A stretch of 64,000 nt of DNA from Osedax fenrisi (taxonomy: Eukaryota > Annelida > Polychaeta > Sabellida > Siboglinidae). The DNA lies in NCBI GenBank assembly GCA_964019155.1, contig OZ025244.1:1527735-1591734 (forward strand), read 5' to 3'. The notes beneath the pieces were generated by a model. It did no database searches, had not been told where the DNA came from, and saw only the letters and a program-made list of their open reading frames with translations. Position numbers and translations under genes: made by a program. Below, piece after piece: positions 23,458 to 34,046 of this stretch (positions within the stretch are counted from its first letter, which is position 1; each line of letters opens with the position of its first letter).

Positions 23458-23643
23458 ATGCTCAAAATAACCCTACAAAAATATTTTGAAAGGCTTTTCA
23501 AAATAAGCTATATTGAAAGTTGGCACATATTAACTGGTCCAGGGGCTGGTTGCTCTGAGATTGGCCAGAGACAATCCCAACAAGGACAAACCTTATTTAT
23601 AGGTATTATTGGGTTACTCTGGGATTTTGTATACATATCTTAG
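23458..23643 (+). other. conserved open stretch, 61 codons (function unknown)
   Basis: An open frame contains ESWHILTGPGAGCSEIGQRQ followed by SQQGQTLFIGIIGLLWDF. The right arm (50052-50249, minus) keeps the same frame open for 65 codons with only a few amino-acid changes. GC content is above the neighbourhood. It could be a slowly decaying exon of an unknown element or simply young duplicated DNA. The upstream MLKITLQKYFERLFK part is ordinary AT-rich translation. I do not assign a function. Confidence 0.3.
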
Positions 23644-23819
23644 CTGAGATCAAGCCCAGCAATATTTCTATATAATCCTTATTTCATTTTTGAATGTTTA
23701 AAAATATTCAAAATATAATTATGTACCTAAGTTAAATATTACTTAATTATAATTTGATTATTAAAGGATGTACATAAGAGTTCTATATAGTTTCGGAAAG
23801 CCCATTTAATTTCAAGTAT

Positions 23820-24268
23820 AATCAATAGATAATTAAATGTCTATTATCATAATAGCAGCATAATAATTATGCTTATATTAATTTGTCATGCTCTTATAAG
23901 TCTATTATGCAATTAATAGCAGCATAATAATTGCATAATAGACTTTTAATAGCACCATAATTATTATAATAGCATGACAAATTATCATAATAGCAGCATA
24001 ATAATTATGCTTATATTAATTTGTCATGCTCTTATAAGTCTATTATGCAATTAATAGCAGCATAATAATTGCATAATAGACTTTTAATAGCACCATAATT
24101 ATTATAATAGCATGACAAATGAATAGCAGCATAATATAATATTATTAAATATTTAATATTATATTATTTAATAAATATACATTTACAGCACAATGTAAAC
24201 ATTCGAGGCTATTATATATATGCTATTATCACATAATTAAATTAATATGAGACTATAACTGTTTCCTG
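23820..24268 (+). mobile_element. GCAGCATAAT palindromic MITE relative with a ~138-bp tandem duplication
   Basis: The right end ACTGTTTCCTGGG resembles the ACTGTTTGCTGGG end of the 36313 MITE, and ACAGCACAATGTAAACATTC with GAGGCTATTA is also shared. Inside, a unit starting TCATAATAGCAGCATAATAA occurs twice in tandem (about 23847 and 23984). The right arm (49575-49855) has only one unit, so the duplication is younger than the arms. Confidence 0.65.
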
Positions 24269-24559
24269 GGTTAATTAATTATACTATCATATAGTTTATA
24301 ATATAAGTACAATTATATAATCAATTCAATATCGAAATAATATTTGTTGAATATTTTATATAATTATAATAGTTTTAAACTAAGTTTATATAATTATAAT
24401 AAGTATTACTTAAACTTTAAGTTAAAGTAAATATTAATACAATTTATGTTATTCAGTTGCATACTATTAATTATAATATTACATTTATACAGGATATCTA
24501 TATAGTTTCTAGATATAATAAATATTATTGTATGATATGATAACAAAATAAGTACAATT

Positions 24560-24925
24560 TTATATGAAAAATAATTCTATTCTAATTATATTTATAATTA
24601 AACCAAAACTAATACTACTATTAGTAATTATACCTAATTAATAAAATCCGATAGGTAGTATAGTGGTTAGATTGCTGTATGCAATGCAGAAGGTCTGGCT
24701 ACGATGCCCTCAGGTGGTATATTTTTTATTTTATAATATATATTTTTTTAATATAAATAATAATACTATTTACCCTAATTACCCTATTTACACTATTTAT
24801 GCTATTTACTAGACATTATTTTAAAGTCTTTTACAAGAAAAAGCATATTCATTATATAATTAGCATACTTATCATATATAAAACAAATAAAATTCCATTC
24901 AATATTAATATTATTATTTAATATT
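24560..24925 (+). repeat. nested inverted repeat, side 2, with tRNA-like SINE
   Basis: Inverse of 22985-23290. The plus-strand core at 24648-24720 reads GGTAGTATAGTGGTTAGATT, then GCTGTATGCAATGCAGAAGG, then TCTGGCTACGATGCCCTCAG. This resembles a tRNA of the Asp/Glu type in its D-arm and T-arm consensus, followed by an AT-rich tail. It is a SINE or tRNA pseudogene rather than a working tRNA, because the acceptor and T-stem do not pair cleanly. Confidence 0.65.
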
Positions 24926-25070
24926 TTATTATCATATCTATTAAAAATATTATATATTATGAAATATATTGAACTAGAAATTATTTCGAAACACTATATA
25001 GTGTGTTCATTATTATATTTTATATTATGTATAAATATATATATATAAAAATATATATATATAGTATAGG

Positions 25071-25524
25071 CAAAGATTTTCCGAAGGAAAGATATAACAC
25101 TTACGCGAAATCGTGTAATTCGAATTTGTATACAAAATACCCTGGTGCCACCTATAGCGGGTTACTTTTAGGAACTATGTGTTGTTTATAATGTAAATTC
25201 GTATTTAACTATACACTTTTAAAATGTTAAATAATATGCTTTAAATTAATATTTATATGATGAAAACTAAGTGTTCATTATTAATATATAACAAACAAAT
25301 ATGATATGTATGTTTTAAATGCTATAAGTATATATTTAGTGAGTAAAAGCTAATTTATATTGCATGTAATTTAATAGAGCAATGAAAACATTGTTGTATG
25401 CAAACAGAGCCGAACCTAAATCTATTTCAGTGATTTCGATACTACTGCTAGCAGCTGTTAGGGATATTACTAAATTACGTTGCATGCATAGGGAGTGTTA
25501 TATCTTTGATTCGCAAAATCTTTG
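25071..25524 (+). mobile_element. MITE with 7-bp TSD, copy 4 (TSD GTATAGG)
   Basis: 454 bp, CAAAGATTTTCCGAAGGAAA...GATTCGCAAAATCTTTG, flanked by GTATAGG at 25064-25070 and 25525-25531. It is missing from the right arm, which instead carries a different insertion near the same spot (47193-48832). The non-palindromic GC-containing TSD makes this the cleanest proof of the 7-bp duplication length. Confidence 0.92.
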
Positions 25525-26277
25525 GTATAGGATTATATAGGACCTATATTTCATATTTTAATATTTGATCCTATGTATTATAAATTTAATAAGGACACCT
25601 ATTTGTTATCCTAAGTACCATAAAATTGTCCAAGTTTTATACAAATATATTTTGAGAGCTACTCGAATGTCCGACGCGAATAAAATTAGCTAAAAATTCC
25701 CAGAACAACCCATCCTCTATCTATCCTAGGCTATTTTTGTTGCTGTAATATATATGTAATATATGTATTTTTGTCCAGAACAACCCGATTTACTGAGAAT
25801 TATCCAGAGATTGTATCTGGATAGTGATAGGAAATATTTTATTTCCAGAGTAACCGGCTCCTGATTATTAAGTATAATAAATCCATTAGTTTATACACCA
25901 TATTATATTTGAAAGAAGGAGAGGATAATAATGCTGAGATGTATTGTGAACAATAGCCATGTCGTAATATGTGACATTATATATATATATAATAATTAGG
26001 GATGTGTATAAGATGTACAGATAATTCTGTATCGGACTGTGTCACAGTCTATAAGCTACAATAATAAGTTTGGCGAATATAAATTCCTATTAAATAATAG
26101 CTTGGTATCTATATTTAGAGCGCTAACATTATATATATATATCTTTGGTAGGAATACATATGTGTAGAAGGCACATGGATATATATATAAATATATAGAT
26201 TATAATAATAAGTAGTTATATATATATATGTAAGCATATAACACCCCCTTTATACATTTATATCTACAAGTAAATAA

Positions 26278-27729
26278 TACAAGTGGGGGTCGTACATTAT
26301 TGTTAGATCAACGCAGCGCTACGGTTTATTAGAAAAGAGTTTATTACAAAACGGTATCAATATCATTCTTGAAAATGGTAATAATTATAAATTTAAAGCC
26401 TTATTATCACATATATCTTGTGATAATTTATCAGCAAATGAGATCGGTGGTTTTAGAAGAGTGTTTAATTCTGGATGTTTTTGTCGTTTTTGTTTAATAT
26501 CATATGACCAATTTCGCGATAATATTCATATTGAAAATATAATTCTTAGAAACGAACACAATTATAACAATCATATAAATTACTTGCAATCTGATGACAC
26601 AACATTAAGTTTTGGTATTCGTAATAAGTGTCAATTTTCTAAACTTAGTTATTTTAAACCATATGAAAATGTTCCTCCTGATCTTATGCATGATCTCATC
26701 GAAGGGGTAATACCTCTTACGATGTATAAAGTTTTACAGTACTTAAAAGCTGATAATTTAATTTCTATAGATAGTATGAACAATAAATTATCTTTGATTG
26801 ATTTTCCTATAAATAAAAATATTCTCTTATTATTTGAAGATAATATTTTCGCAAAAAGAAATCACTTAAAAGGAACAGCTTCACAACATTTAGCACTATT
26901 TTATAATCTTCCCAGAATTGTAGATATTACAAAATTAAAAAATAATAAATATTGGGAAATATATTTAATATTAAGAGAAATTTTCGATTACCTTTATAGT
27001 CCAAAAATAGCAAAAGATATTTTAATTCATATATCTGATTTAGTTGAATCATATTTAATAAAATTTTCAAACTGTTTTGATAAATATTCTTTAATACCCA
27101 AACATCATTTCATGTTGCATTATAGTCATTATATTTCGCTATATGGCCCACCACGTTATAGTTATTGCATGCCATTTGAAGCTAAGCATCAATATTTTAA
27201 AAATATACAAAAAACAACTAAAAATTTTAAAAATATTACTCATACATTATCTAAACGGCATCAATTTAATATTGCTAATATAATAATAAATGAAAATTTC
27301 ATGTCTAATTTGATAATTAATAATGTAAGAGAAATAATAAAATCTAATTTACCATTAGCTTTAATTACGTCCATTGAATATAAATGTAATATAAATATTC
27401 CAGATATAGTCAATATAAGTAAATCAATTACAATGAATTATATAAATTATATTGTAGATCCACTTATATGTTATGTATTAGAATTAAATTCTGATAACAA
27501 TCATCCAATATTTTTTCATAATAAATATATTATAAATATAAATTTGAAATGGTATTTATGTGGTAAACTTTCGATTCCTGTATATTATAATTATGAAGCC
27601 CATGCGTATAAAGTGACATTATTCGATGATTGGTTTATTTTAGAACCAGATAAATTATATTACGTATACAAGCATAGATTTTATTCAGAACAAAATAATA
27701 ACTTTGCTTATACTATATTTAATATTTAA
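26278..27729 (+). CDS. transposase-like protein with DLMHDLIEGV and FEAKHQYFKN motifs
   Basis: A single ~480-codon open frame, 5'-partial: it is open from the stop at 26275, but family-like sequence begins about 26326 (LLEKSLLQNGINIILENG), right at the palindrome boundary. Motifs in order are HISCDNLSANEIGGF (about 26417), CFCRFC (C-x2-C, 26476), PPDLMHDLIEGVIPLTMYKV (26669), KHHFMLHYSHYISLYGPPRY (27100), FEAKHQYFKN (27175) and NFKNITHTLSKRHQF (27224). The same set occurs in intron-poor, multi-copy 'uncharacterised' proteins of many animals that behave as transposases. DxxHD in a hydrophobic context recalls Transposase_21/CACTA proteins. The D of CDN, the D of DLMHD and the E of FEAKH are candidate catalytic acids, by inference only. 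No stop or frameshift in the body, so it may be recently active. It precedes the SAMD3-like gene by ~950 bp on the same strand. The upstream exon(s) are not found; the arm may have replaced them. Confidence 0.75.
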   Translation, partial: YKWGSYIIVRSTQRYGLLEKSLLQNGINIILENGNNYKFKALLSHISCDNLSANEIGGFRRVFNSGCFCRFCLISYDQFRDNIHIENIILRNEHNYNNHINYLQSDDTTLSFGIRNKCQFSKLSYFKPYENVPPDLMHDLIEGVIPLTMYKVLQYLKADNLISIDSMNNKLSLIDFPINKNILLLFEDNIFAKRNHLKGTASQHLALFYNLPRIVDITKLKNNKYWEIYLILREIFDYLYSPKIAKDILIHISDLVESYLIKFSNCFDKYSLIPKHHFMLHYSHYISLYGPPRYSYCMPFEAKHQYFKNIQKTTKNFKNITHTLSKRHQFNIANIIINENFMSNLIINNVREIIKSNLPLALITSIEYKCNINIPDIVNISKSITMNYINYIVDPLICYVLELNSDNNHPIFFHNKYIININLKWYLCGKLSIPVYYNYEAHAYKVTLFDDWFILEPDKLYYVYKHRFYSEQNNNFAYTIFNI

Positions 27730-28460
27730 ATCATATACAATTTAATTTTTTTTTAATTATTCAATCTATAAACTATACTATATTATATAATAATGCATTT
27801 ATTTTTAGTTTAAATTTTGATTTAATATATTTGACTTATGATAATATTTTTTTATAATTTATTTAAATTTTGATTTTATTTATTTGACACTATACAAATA
27901 CTGACATTTTATTAAATTTTGACATTATAAAAAACTGACTTTTAAAACTTATTATATATGATTTTAAGATTGTATTATCTTTTATTTTATTTTACATTTT
28001 TTTGACATTAAATGAATTACTTTTGTTTATATATTTTTCTGTATGAACATCGAATATTGTTTAACCTATATTTATTTAATATATTGTCTTATTTATTCTC
28101 TTTTTTTCTTCTCTTTTTTTTCTCTTGTTTCTTTTACTTTTAAATGTTTGCTATCTCATATTTAGTTCCACTATGTTATATTTTAATTTATATTATTTAG
28201 TACTTGATGTATTTATTAGCTTTTAATTTCATACTTTTATCATTTTTTATATTATTACATGATTACATTATTATATGATGATTACATTTAGTTACATGAT
28301 AAGTTTCATTATATTTTATTATATATTTTATTTTATTATATATTTTATTTATTTGTATCATATATATATATATATATGTAAACAGGAAGTCATAAGGTAA
28401 ACTATATCTTATCTTATAATATTATTATTTATTTATAATCTATAATGAAACTTATCATGT
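27730..28460. other. AT-rich spacer between the two element genes
   Basis: T-rich sequence (TTTTTTTCTTCTC and similar) right after the transposase stop; no coding frame. It may contain the transposase 3' UTR and the promoter or first exon of the next gene, but I see no convincing start exon. Confidence 0.5.
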
Positions 28461-28547
28461 TAATAAAGGAGTAATTGTCTCGATAAGCAACACTGCTTCT
28501 ACAATTACCTTGGCATTGCCTAAATCTGATAATAATAATAATAATAA
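28461..28547 (+). mobile_element. LINE/SINE 3'-end fragment with (TAA)n tail, copy 2
   Basis: GTCTCGATAAGCAACACTGC ... TTGGCATTGCCTAAATCTGA followed by (TAA)n. It is near-identical to 14238-14320, preceded by AGTAATT instead of GTTATTT. It sits just upstream of the first visible exon of the SAMD3-like gene. Confidence 0.5.
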
Positions 28548-28679
28548 AAATACTGATACCTTATTTATATTAATATACATAATAAATAATTATTCTATAT
28601 ATATATAGGCTATAATATATAACATATATACTCAAAAATTAAAATAATTTATAATCTAATAGTAAATTCTAAATTGTAG

Positions 28680-29307
28680 AAGAATATACATCATTAGTAA
28701 AATTTGATGAGTTATGTAATAATACCAACTATGTAACATCACGACAATATGAGATATTACCAGAAGATGATTTAACAATATCAGAAGAGGAGACAAGTTT
28801 GCAAGAAGATGATACTACACTGACAGATGATACTACACTGACAGATGATACTACACTTACAAATGATACAACACTGACTGATGATACTACACTTACAAAT
28901 GATACAACACTGACTGATGATACAACGCTAATAGTAAATGAAAATTCTCTAAAACAAAAAAAAATTATTTAATGAAGATTTGTTTGGATATATGTTAGTA
29001 TATAAATTATATGTGATAATTATGTGTGATCATTTAACATACAAACATTTATATTAGGTTGCCAACGTTTGATAATGATTTGCAATTAATTCTGTCTACC
29101 CAAAGGGAATGCAAATATTATATCCCCTACACCCAAAATAGAAAAGATTTGTTGAAAGCATGTATCGATGATATCGAAATAAAATTCAAAACTTTGTAAG
29201 TCATTTATTATATAATTTTTCTTCAATAATGATATCCTGTTTTGTCCTATATCTTGCATTATATGATATGTTTATAAATTTAAACATCATATATCTATAA
29301 TATAGAC

Positions 29308-29371
<64 letters not shown>

Positions 29372-32300
29372 ATCTTATATACAATTTGTAAATTAATTTC
29401 AAGAATTGGGTTATCAAGAGTTATTATGTCCTTACTTGCGTCGTATCCTTTCTTGGGCGATGAGGTATTATATAATTTATATTAAATAATTTCTATTATT
29501 ATGATTTCCCCCATATTTAGGTAAATTATTTCAGTATATTATTAAGTAAAATTAAGTAAAATTAAGTATATTATGTTACTGTAACAATTTATATCTTATA
29601 TATATATGTAGTTTTATTTTTAATTCTTGATTTCATATTTAAATTTATTATATTCGTATTATTTACTATCATAAATACATGTATTATTACATATATTTTA
29701 GAAAAGCCTTAAGAAATCTTTCACAAATATTCTTGCAAGAAGAAGTGTAAACGATACATCACAAGAATATGATATTATTAGACAAAAATTTGGAACCCCT
29801 GGAAAAGGTAGAAAACGAAAAGAAATGTGTATCGGAATTTTATTTAAAAAAATTAATAGACATGTTAGTAATATAATTATTAATAACAGTGTTAATAGCT
29901 ATTAATTCATTACTTATATACAGGTACATCCCTGTTTATCTGGATCCTTAACTGAAAGGATGACTTTAAAAAGTGAATTAGAAGAGGAGATGAAAAAGTC
30001 ATCACCTTCCCTTAGACTATTAAGGTTTGTTAATATTCAAATATATATATATATATATATATATGCATGTTAATGTAATGTAATAAAAAATAGTCTTATA
30101 TTAATAATTTAAGTAATATTTTCTATAGATCATTAAAATATGTATTGTTATTTTAGAATATTAAGATATTAGGATATTATATATTATCTAGTTACTCTAC
30201 TTTATATATATAAATATAGGTGCATAGTATCCCATGCATGTAGTATATATTACTCATATTCATACTCCATGTAATATATATACTCATATATGTATATATG
30301 TAGATTAGAATCATAAATACTTATATATACTTATATAAACTATTGCTTATAGCTAATTTACCTCTTCATTTGACACTTCTACTTTACCCCTAATTTTTAA
30401 CAGTGTATTATTTATATTATAAATTTTATAAACTAATTTATTTATTTACATATTTAGATCTTCTATGCAGATATTATCGAAAAAAGGGGAATTTACCTGC
30501 TTAAATAATGGGGAAATTAATATAAAATCATTTTTGGAAGAATTTCCTGCGTTCTCAATATTTGAAGTTGTTAGTATATTTAATTATATTGATCTTATGT
30601 TTTGACATTTACAATAAAATATTATAATTAAAATGTATAATATTTACAACTTTAATTTTATTATTCAGTTACATGATGAAATAGAAGAGCAGAAAAATAC
30701 AAATATACAGAAATCATTAGAGGCTATCTATCCATATATACATAAGCTATCAAAATTTTCAAAGAACACGGGCAATAAATTGCATGATATATTGGAAAAC
30801 AATTATTATTCAGAAGTTGATAAAATTCTATCAGACGAAAAAAAAAAAGGTTCAATTATCACTAATACAGTGAAATATATAAAACATAGCATTATTATAT
30901 AATATATTTATAATTCTATAAGATAATATTATTTTATGTGATGTGGTCATGGTAATTTATAATAATCTAATTTATCTATCCTACTATACACTGTTACACA
31001 CTGTACTATGTAAAATAGGCTATATATCATAGTATGCTGACTATATTATATAATACTACTGAATTAAAATAATGAATACGCAATTAATGGTATCTTTTAC
31101 ATCTACGATATTATGTAATATCATTTGGCAATACACGTATATATACGTGTATTACCTATAGGCTACGTAGTACACGTTGTGTAGGCTAATGTGAATACGA
31201 ATGCATTCATATTTCCTACATAGTTATCACTGAATTGTAATTGTGTAACCTGTGTAATTTTAATTGTTTGAATATATTAATAAAATAACCAGATTTGTAT
31301 TTAATACCCGGTTATGTTTAAGTGTGCATTTATAATACCCGGTTATGTTTATTGTTAATTTATGAGACTCTTTTGAATTTATGAGGGTATTTTGAAATGA
31401 AACAAATACATAAAATAAAATACCCGTGTTTCATTAAATTTTCCGATATACCCGGGTATCGGGTACCCGTGTACAATGTACACGGGTACATACACACAAA
31501 TCTGTTTATTTTATTAATATATTCACACAATTACAATTACACATGGTATTATATCAAATACCATATATGGTATATAAAGAATATATTCTATACACTGACC
31601 AATGGTGGTGGGCGTTTCTTATAAATTACAATTCAGTGATAACTATGTAGGAAATATGAATGCATTCGTATTCACATTAGCCTACACGACGTGACATTGT
31701 ACACTGTACAATGTACATCCCTAATATATATATAATTATATTATATGTTCCCATTATACATATATTTATATTGTGTGGACTAGGAACCTATAGGTTTAAC
31801 ATACACTTTATTATTTATAATTTTATAACTAAGATAATATTAATCAATACAATTATGTTTTAATAAATAACTCATATTTATATTATCAGTTATGGAATAT
31901 TTTTTAATTACATATAATATTTATTACATTTAATATTTTTTAATATACATGAATATTTATTTTATTCCATAATAATATTTAAATAATTTATAAATCTATT
32001 GTTTTTTAAATCCTATTGTTAATATTGTTAACAACTTAAAAATTAATTTATAATAAAAAACTACCAGTTTACTGGTTATATTCATATGCAATTATTATCA
32101 TTAATATATCCTATAGTTATATACATATATAAATTACAAACAATTAACTGTATTAAACATTTGATTAAAATAGCTGGGATTCACAGGGTTAAATATTTTA
32201 TAATATTTAATAATATAATTATATTATATGTTCCCATTATACATATATTTATATTGTGTGAACTAGAAACCTATAGGTTTAACATACACTGTATTATTTA

Positions 32301-32974
32301 TAATTCCATAACTAGGATAATATTATAATTTTATCATAAGGGTTTTAAAATGCAAAATATAGTAAACATGTTTTATTTTAAAATTATATACATCATGTGA
32401 TCTAGTTAATTAATTTGTAATTGCTACATTTAAATGGACCATTTATATATTGATACCATTTATATATTTATATATTTACCTAATATCATAAACAAAATAG
32501 ATGCAGCATTACAATTTGGATTGTGTTGTCTGGTGGTGATTTTCGATGAAAAATTAGATTATTTAATTTGTGATAATCCCTTTGTAAGTATAATAATTTT
32601 TCTGAATAATTGTTGACATAATTATATTATAATATAGATATTAATATATCATACATAAAATATTATACTGTAATTTCTCATTTTACATTATACATTTATT
32701 TTATTTGTTATATTTATTTTAGGAAATAAAGACGCCACATCCAGTTATTATCAAGTTAAATGGGGAGTTTAAAGTTTACCTTGAAGATATTGTAATTTTT
32801 AATTCTCGATTATTTTCAAAGTCCTTCATGGCATGGTATTGTTACCATTATTTATTTAATATAGAATTTGAACAAAATATTAAAAAATTTTGTATTTTTA
32901 TAAATAATTATATATTTAAATTACATATTGGAAATATTCCAAGACCTGTAAAGGGACTATATAATAAATTGTAA
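28680..32974 (+). CDS. SAMD3-like accessory gene of the element, nine exons
   Basis: Exons by GT-AG and phase: 28680-28993, 29058-29195, 29404-29464, 29702-29863, 29924-30024, 30458-30569, 30669-30849, 32501-32583, 32723-32974 (stop TAA). Every junction restores the frame: for example AT|G gives M in FGYM-LPTFDNDL, TT|A gives KTL-IGLSRVIM, AG|A gives RLLR-SSMQ, and G|AT gives KKK-DAALQFG. About 465 residues are covered; the 5' end is open. Features: an acidic DDTTLTD/DDTTLTN repeat in exon 1, then YPFLGDE with a basic KSLKKSF.. stretch, a GRKRKE patch, EFPAFSIFEV in the middle, and a C-terminal AWYCYHYLFNIEFEQNIKKF. That order matches animal proteins annotated as 'sterile alpha motif domain-containing protein 3-like'. 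I do not see the SAM domain itself. One defect: a run of nine A near 28956 breaks the frame unless one A is removed. Its role beside a transposase is unknown. Confidence 0.7.
28821..28930 (+). repeat. in-frame DDTTLT repeat in exon 1
   Basis: GATGATACTACACTGACA-type 18-bp units occur about six times in tandem in the coding frame, giving (D/N)DTTLT repeats. The units alternate CTGAC and CTTAC forms as a 36-bp higher-order pattern. This is a slippage-prone acidic tract within the SAMD3-like protein. Confidence 0.8.
29295..29372. repeat. (TA)n tract in intron 2 of the SAMD3-like gene
   Basis: Almost pure TA interrupted only by ACATATATATGTATA. It lies between exon 2 and exon 3. Confidence 0.8.
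31173..31693. mobile_element. foldback MITE in intron 7 of the SAMD3-like gene
   Basis: The left arm CACGTTGTGTAGGCTAATGT, GAATACGAATGCATTCATAT, TTCCTACATAGTTATCACTG (31173-31243) reappears inverted at about 31625-31693 (AATTCAGTGATAACTATGTA ... CCTACACGACGTG), a ~70-bp near-perfect terminal inverted repeat. The loop contains a perfect palindrome around GTACCCGTGTACAATGTACA (31465-31491). It encodes nothing and sits between good splice sites, so it may be tolerated. Confidence 0.75.
31734..32322 (+). repeat. ~105-bp direct repeat pair in intron 7
   Basis: TATATGTTCCCATTATACAT, ATTTATATTGTGTG and AACCTATAGGTTTAACATAC occur at 31734-31840 and again at 32220-32322 with a handful of differences. 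The spacer of ~380 bp is AT-rich and non-coding. Confidence 0.75.
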
Positions 32975-33261
32975 AAATTATTCTACATATTTTATTTATT
33001 CTTTATACATTTTGAAACTAGATAGCTAACATAACAAACATATATTCTAATATTTCTATTTCCATTATCTAAAAAGAATCTTATGTTTAATAACTGTATA
33101 ATTAGTTTTCTTATTCTAATATTTCTATTTTCATTATGTAAAAAGAGACTATAATAATTGTATAGTTAGTTTTCTTGATATAATACTCTAGTTTGTATTA
33201 TATTCGGAATCAGATTTGTGGCCTAATCAATTCAGCTAAACCCATATTTATATATTAGCTA

Positions 33262-33898
33262 AAATCCATAACCATATAAATGGATAAAACCCATAACTAC
33301 ATAAATGGATAAAACCATAATGATATAAATGGATAAAACCCATAATCATATAAATGGATAAAACCCATAACAACATAAATGGATAAAACCCATAACTACA
33401 TAAATGGATAAAACCCATAATGATATAAATGGATAAAACCCATAACCATATAAATGGATAAAACCCATAACAACATACATGGATAAAACCCATAACTACA
33501 TACATGGATAAAACCCATAACCACTTAAATGGATAATACCCATAACAACATAAATGGATAAACCCCATAACCACATAAATGTATAAAACCCATAACTCCA
33601 TAAATGAATAAAACCCATAACCACATAAATGGAGCAAACCCATAACCACATAAATGGATCAAACCCATAACCAAATAAATGGATCAAACCCATAACTACA
33701 TAAATGAATAAAACCCATAACCACATAAATACATAAAACCCATAACCACATAAATATATAAAACCCATAACCAAATAAATGGATCAAACCCATAACTACA
33801 TAAATGAATAAAACCCATAACCACATAAATAAATAAAACCCATAACCACATAAATGGATAGAACCCATAACCACATAAATGGATAAAACCCATAACTA
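33262..33898. repeat. 25-bp minisatellite (CCCATAACCACATAAATGGAT-type)
   Basis: About 25 tandem units of ~25 bp: the consensus runs GGATAAAACCCATAACCACA then TAAAT, with frequent AACAACAT, ACTACAT and AATGATAT variants. The unit length is not a multiple of three, so each minus-strand frame cycles through a 25-residue repeat in which no stop arises, giving overlapping open frames in the region. They are by-products and not genes. Degenerate flanking motifs (AACCCATAACTAG) continue to about 33990. Confidence 0.9.
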
Positions 33899-34046
33899 TC
33901 AACTTTACCAAAAGCCATAACTATAAGAAAAGTAGAAAACCCATAACTAGCTGTTAAATTTCTAGTAATGGCTTCAAACCCATAACTAAATTGAAACGTT
34001 TGGTATGGGTTTTTGGTAGCTTAGGATAGGGTTTATTTTTTACAGT

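Larger units (their letters stand above)
16982..26326 (+). repeat. left arm of the giant inverted repeat
   Basis: Read inverted, this whole segment matches 46524-55592. Anchors checked by eye run along the full length: TTACATCGATGGGCGGC/ACCCATCGATG at the outer end, the MITE at 18788, the decayed gene at 19.4-22.1 kb, GGTCCAGGGGCTGGTTGCTC at 23541, the tRNA-like elements, and GATCAACGCAGCGCTA at the inner end. The arms differ by scattered substitutions and by private indels. The left arm alone has three MITE insertions (17726, 20878, 25071), a 271-bp block near 21.65-21.93 kb, an extra ~138-bp tandem unit at 24 kb, and ~180 bp at 26.07-26.25 kb. The inner boundary falls inside the transposase reading frame. 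Confidence 0.9.

Noticed and set aside
24648..24720. Functional tRNA gene
   Set aside because: A- and B-box-like strings are present but the stems pair poorly, four copies lie in repeats, and the tail is AT-rich; a SINE or pseudogene fits better.
33262..33898. CRISPR array
   Set aside because: The units are contiguous with no unique spacers, in a clearly eukaryotic context.
33248..33911. Four overlapping minus-strand ORFs of 71-133 codons
   Set aside because: All are translations of the 25-bp minisatellite, whose unit has no stop in any minus frame; repeated aromatic motifs reflect the DNA repeat, not a protein.
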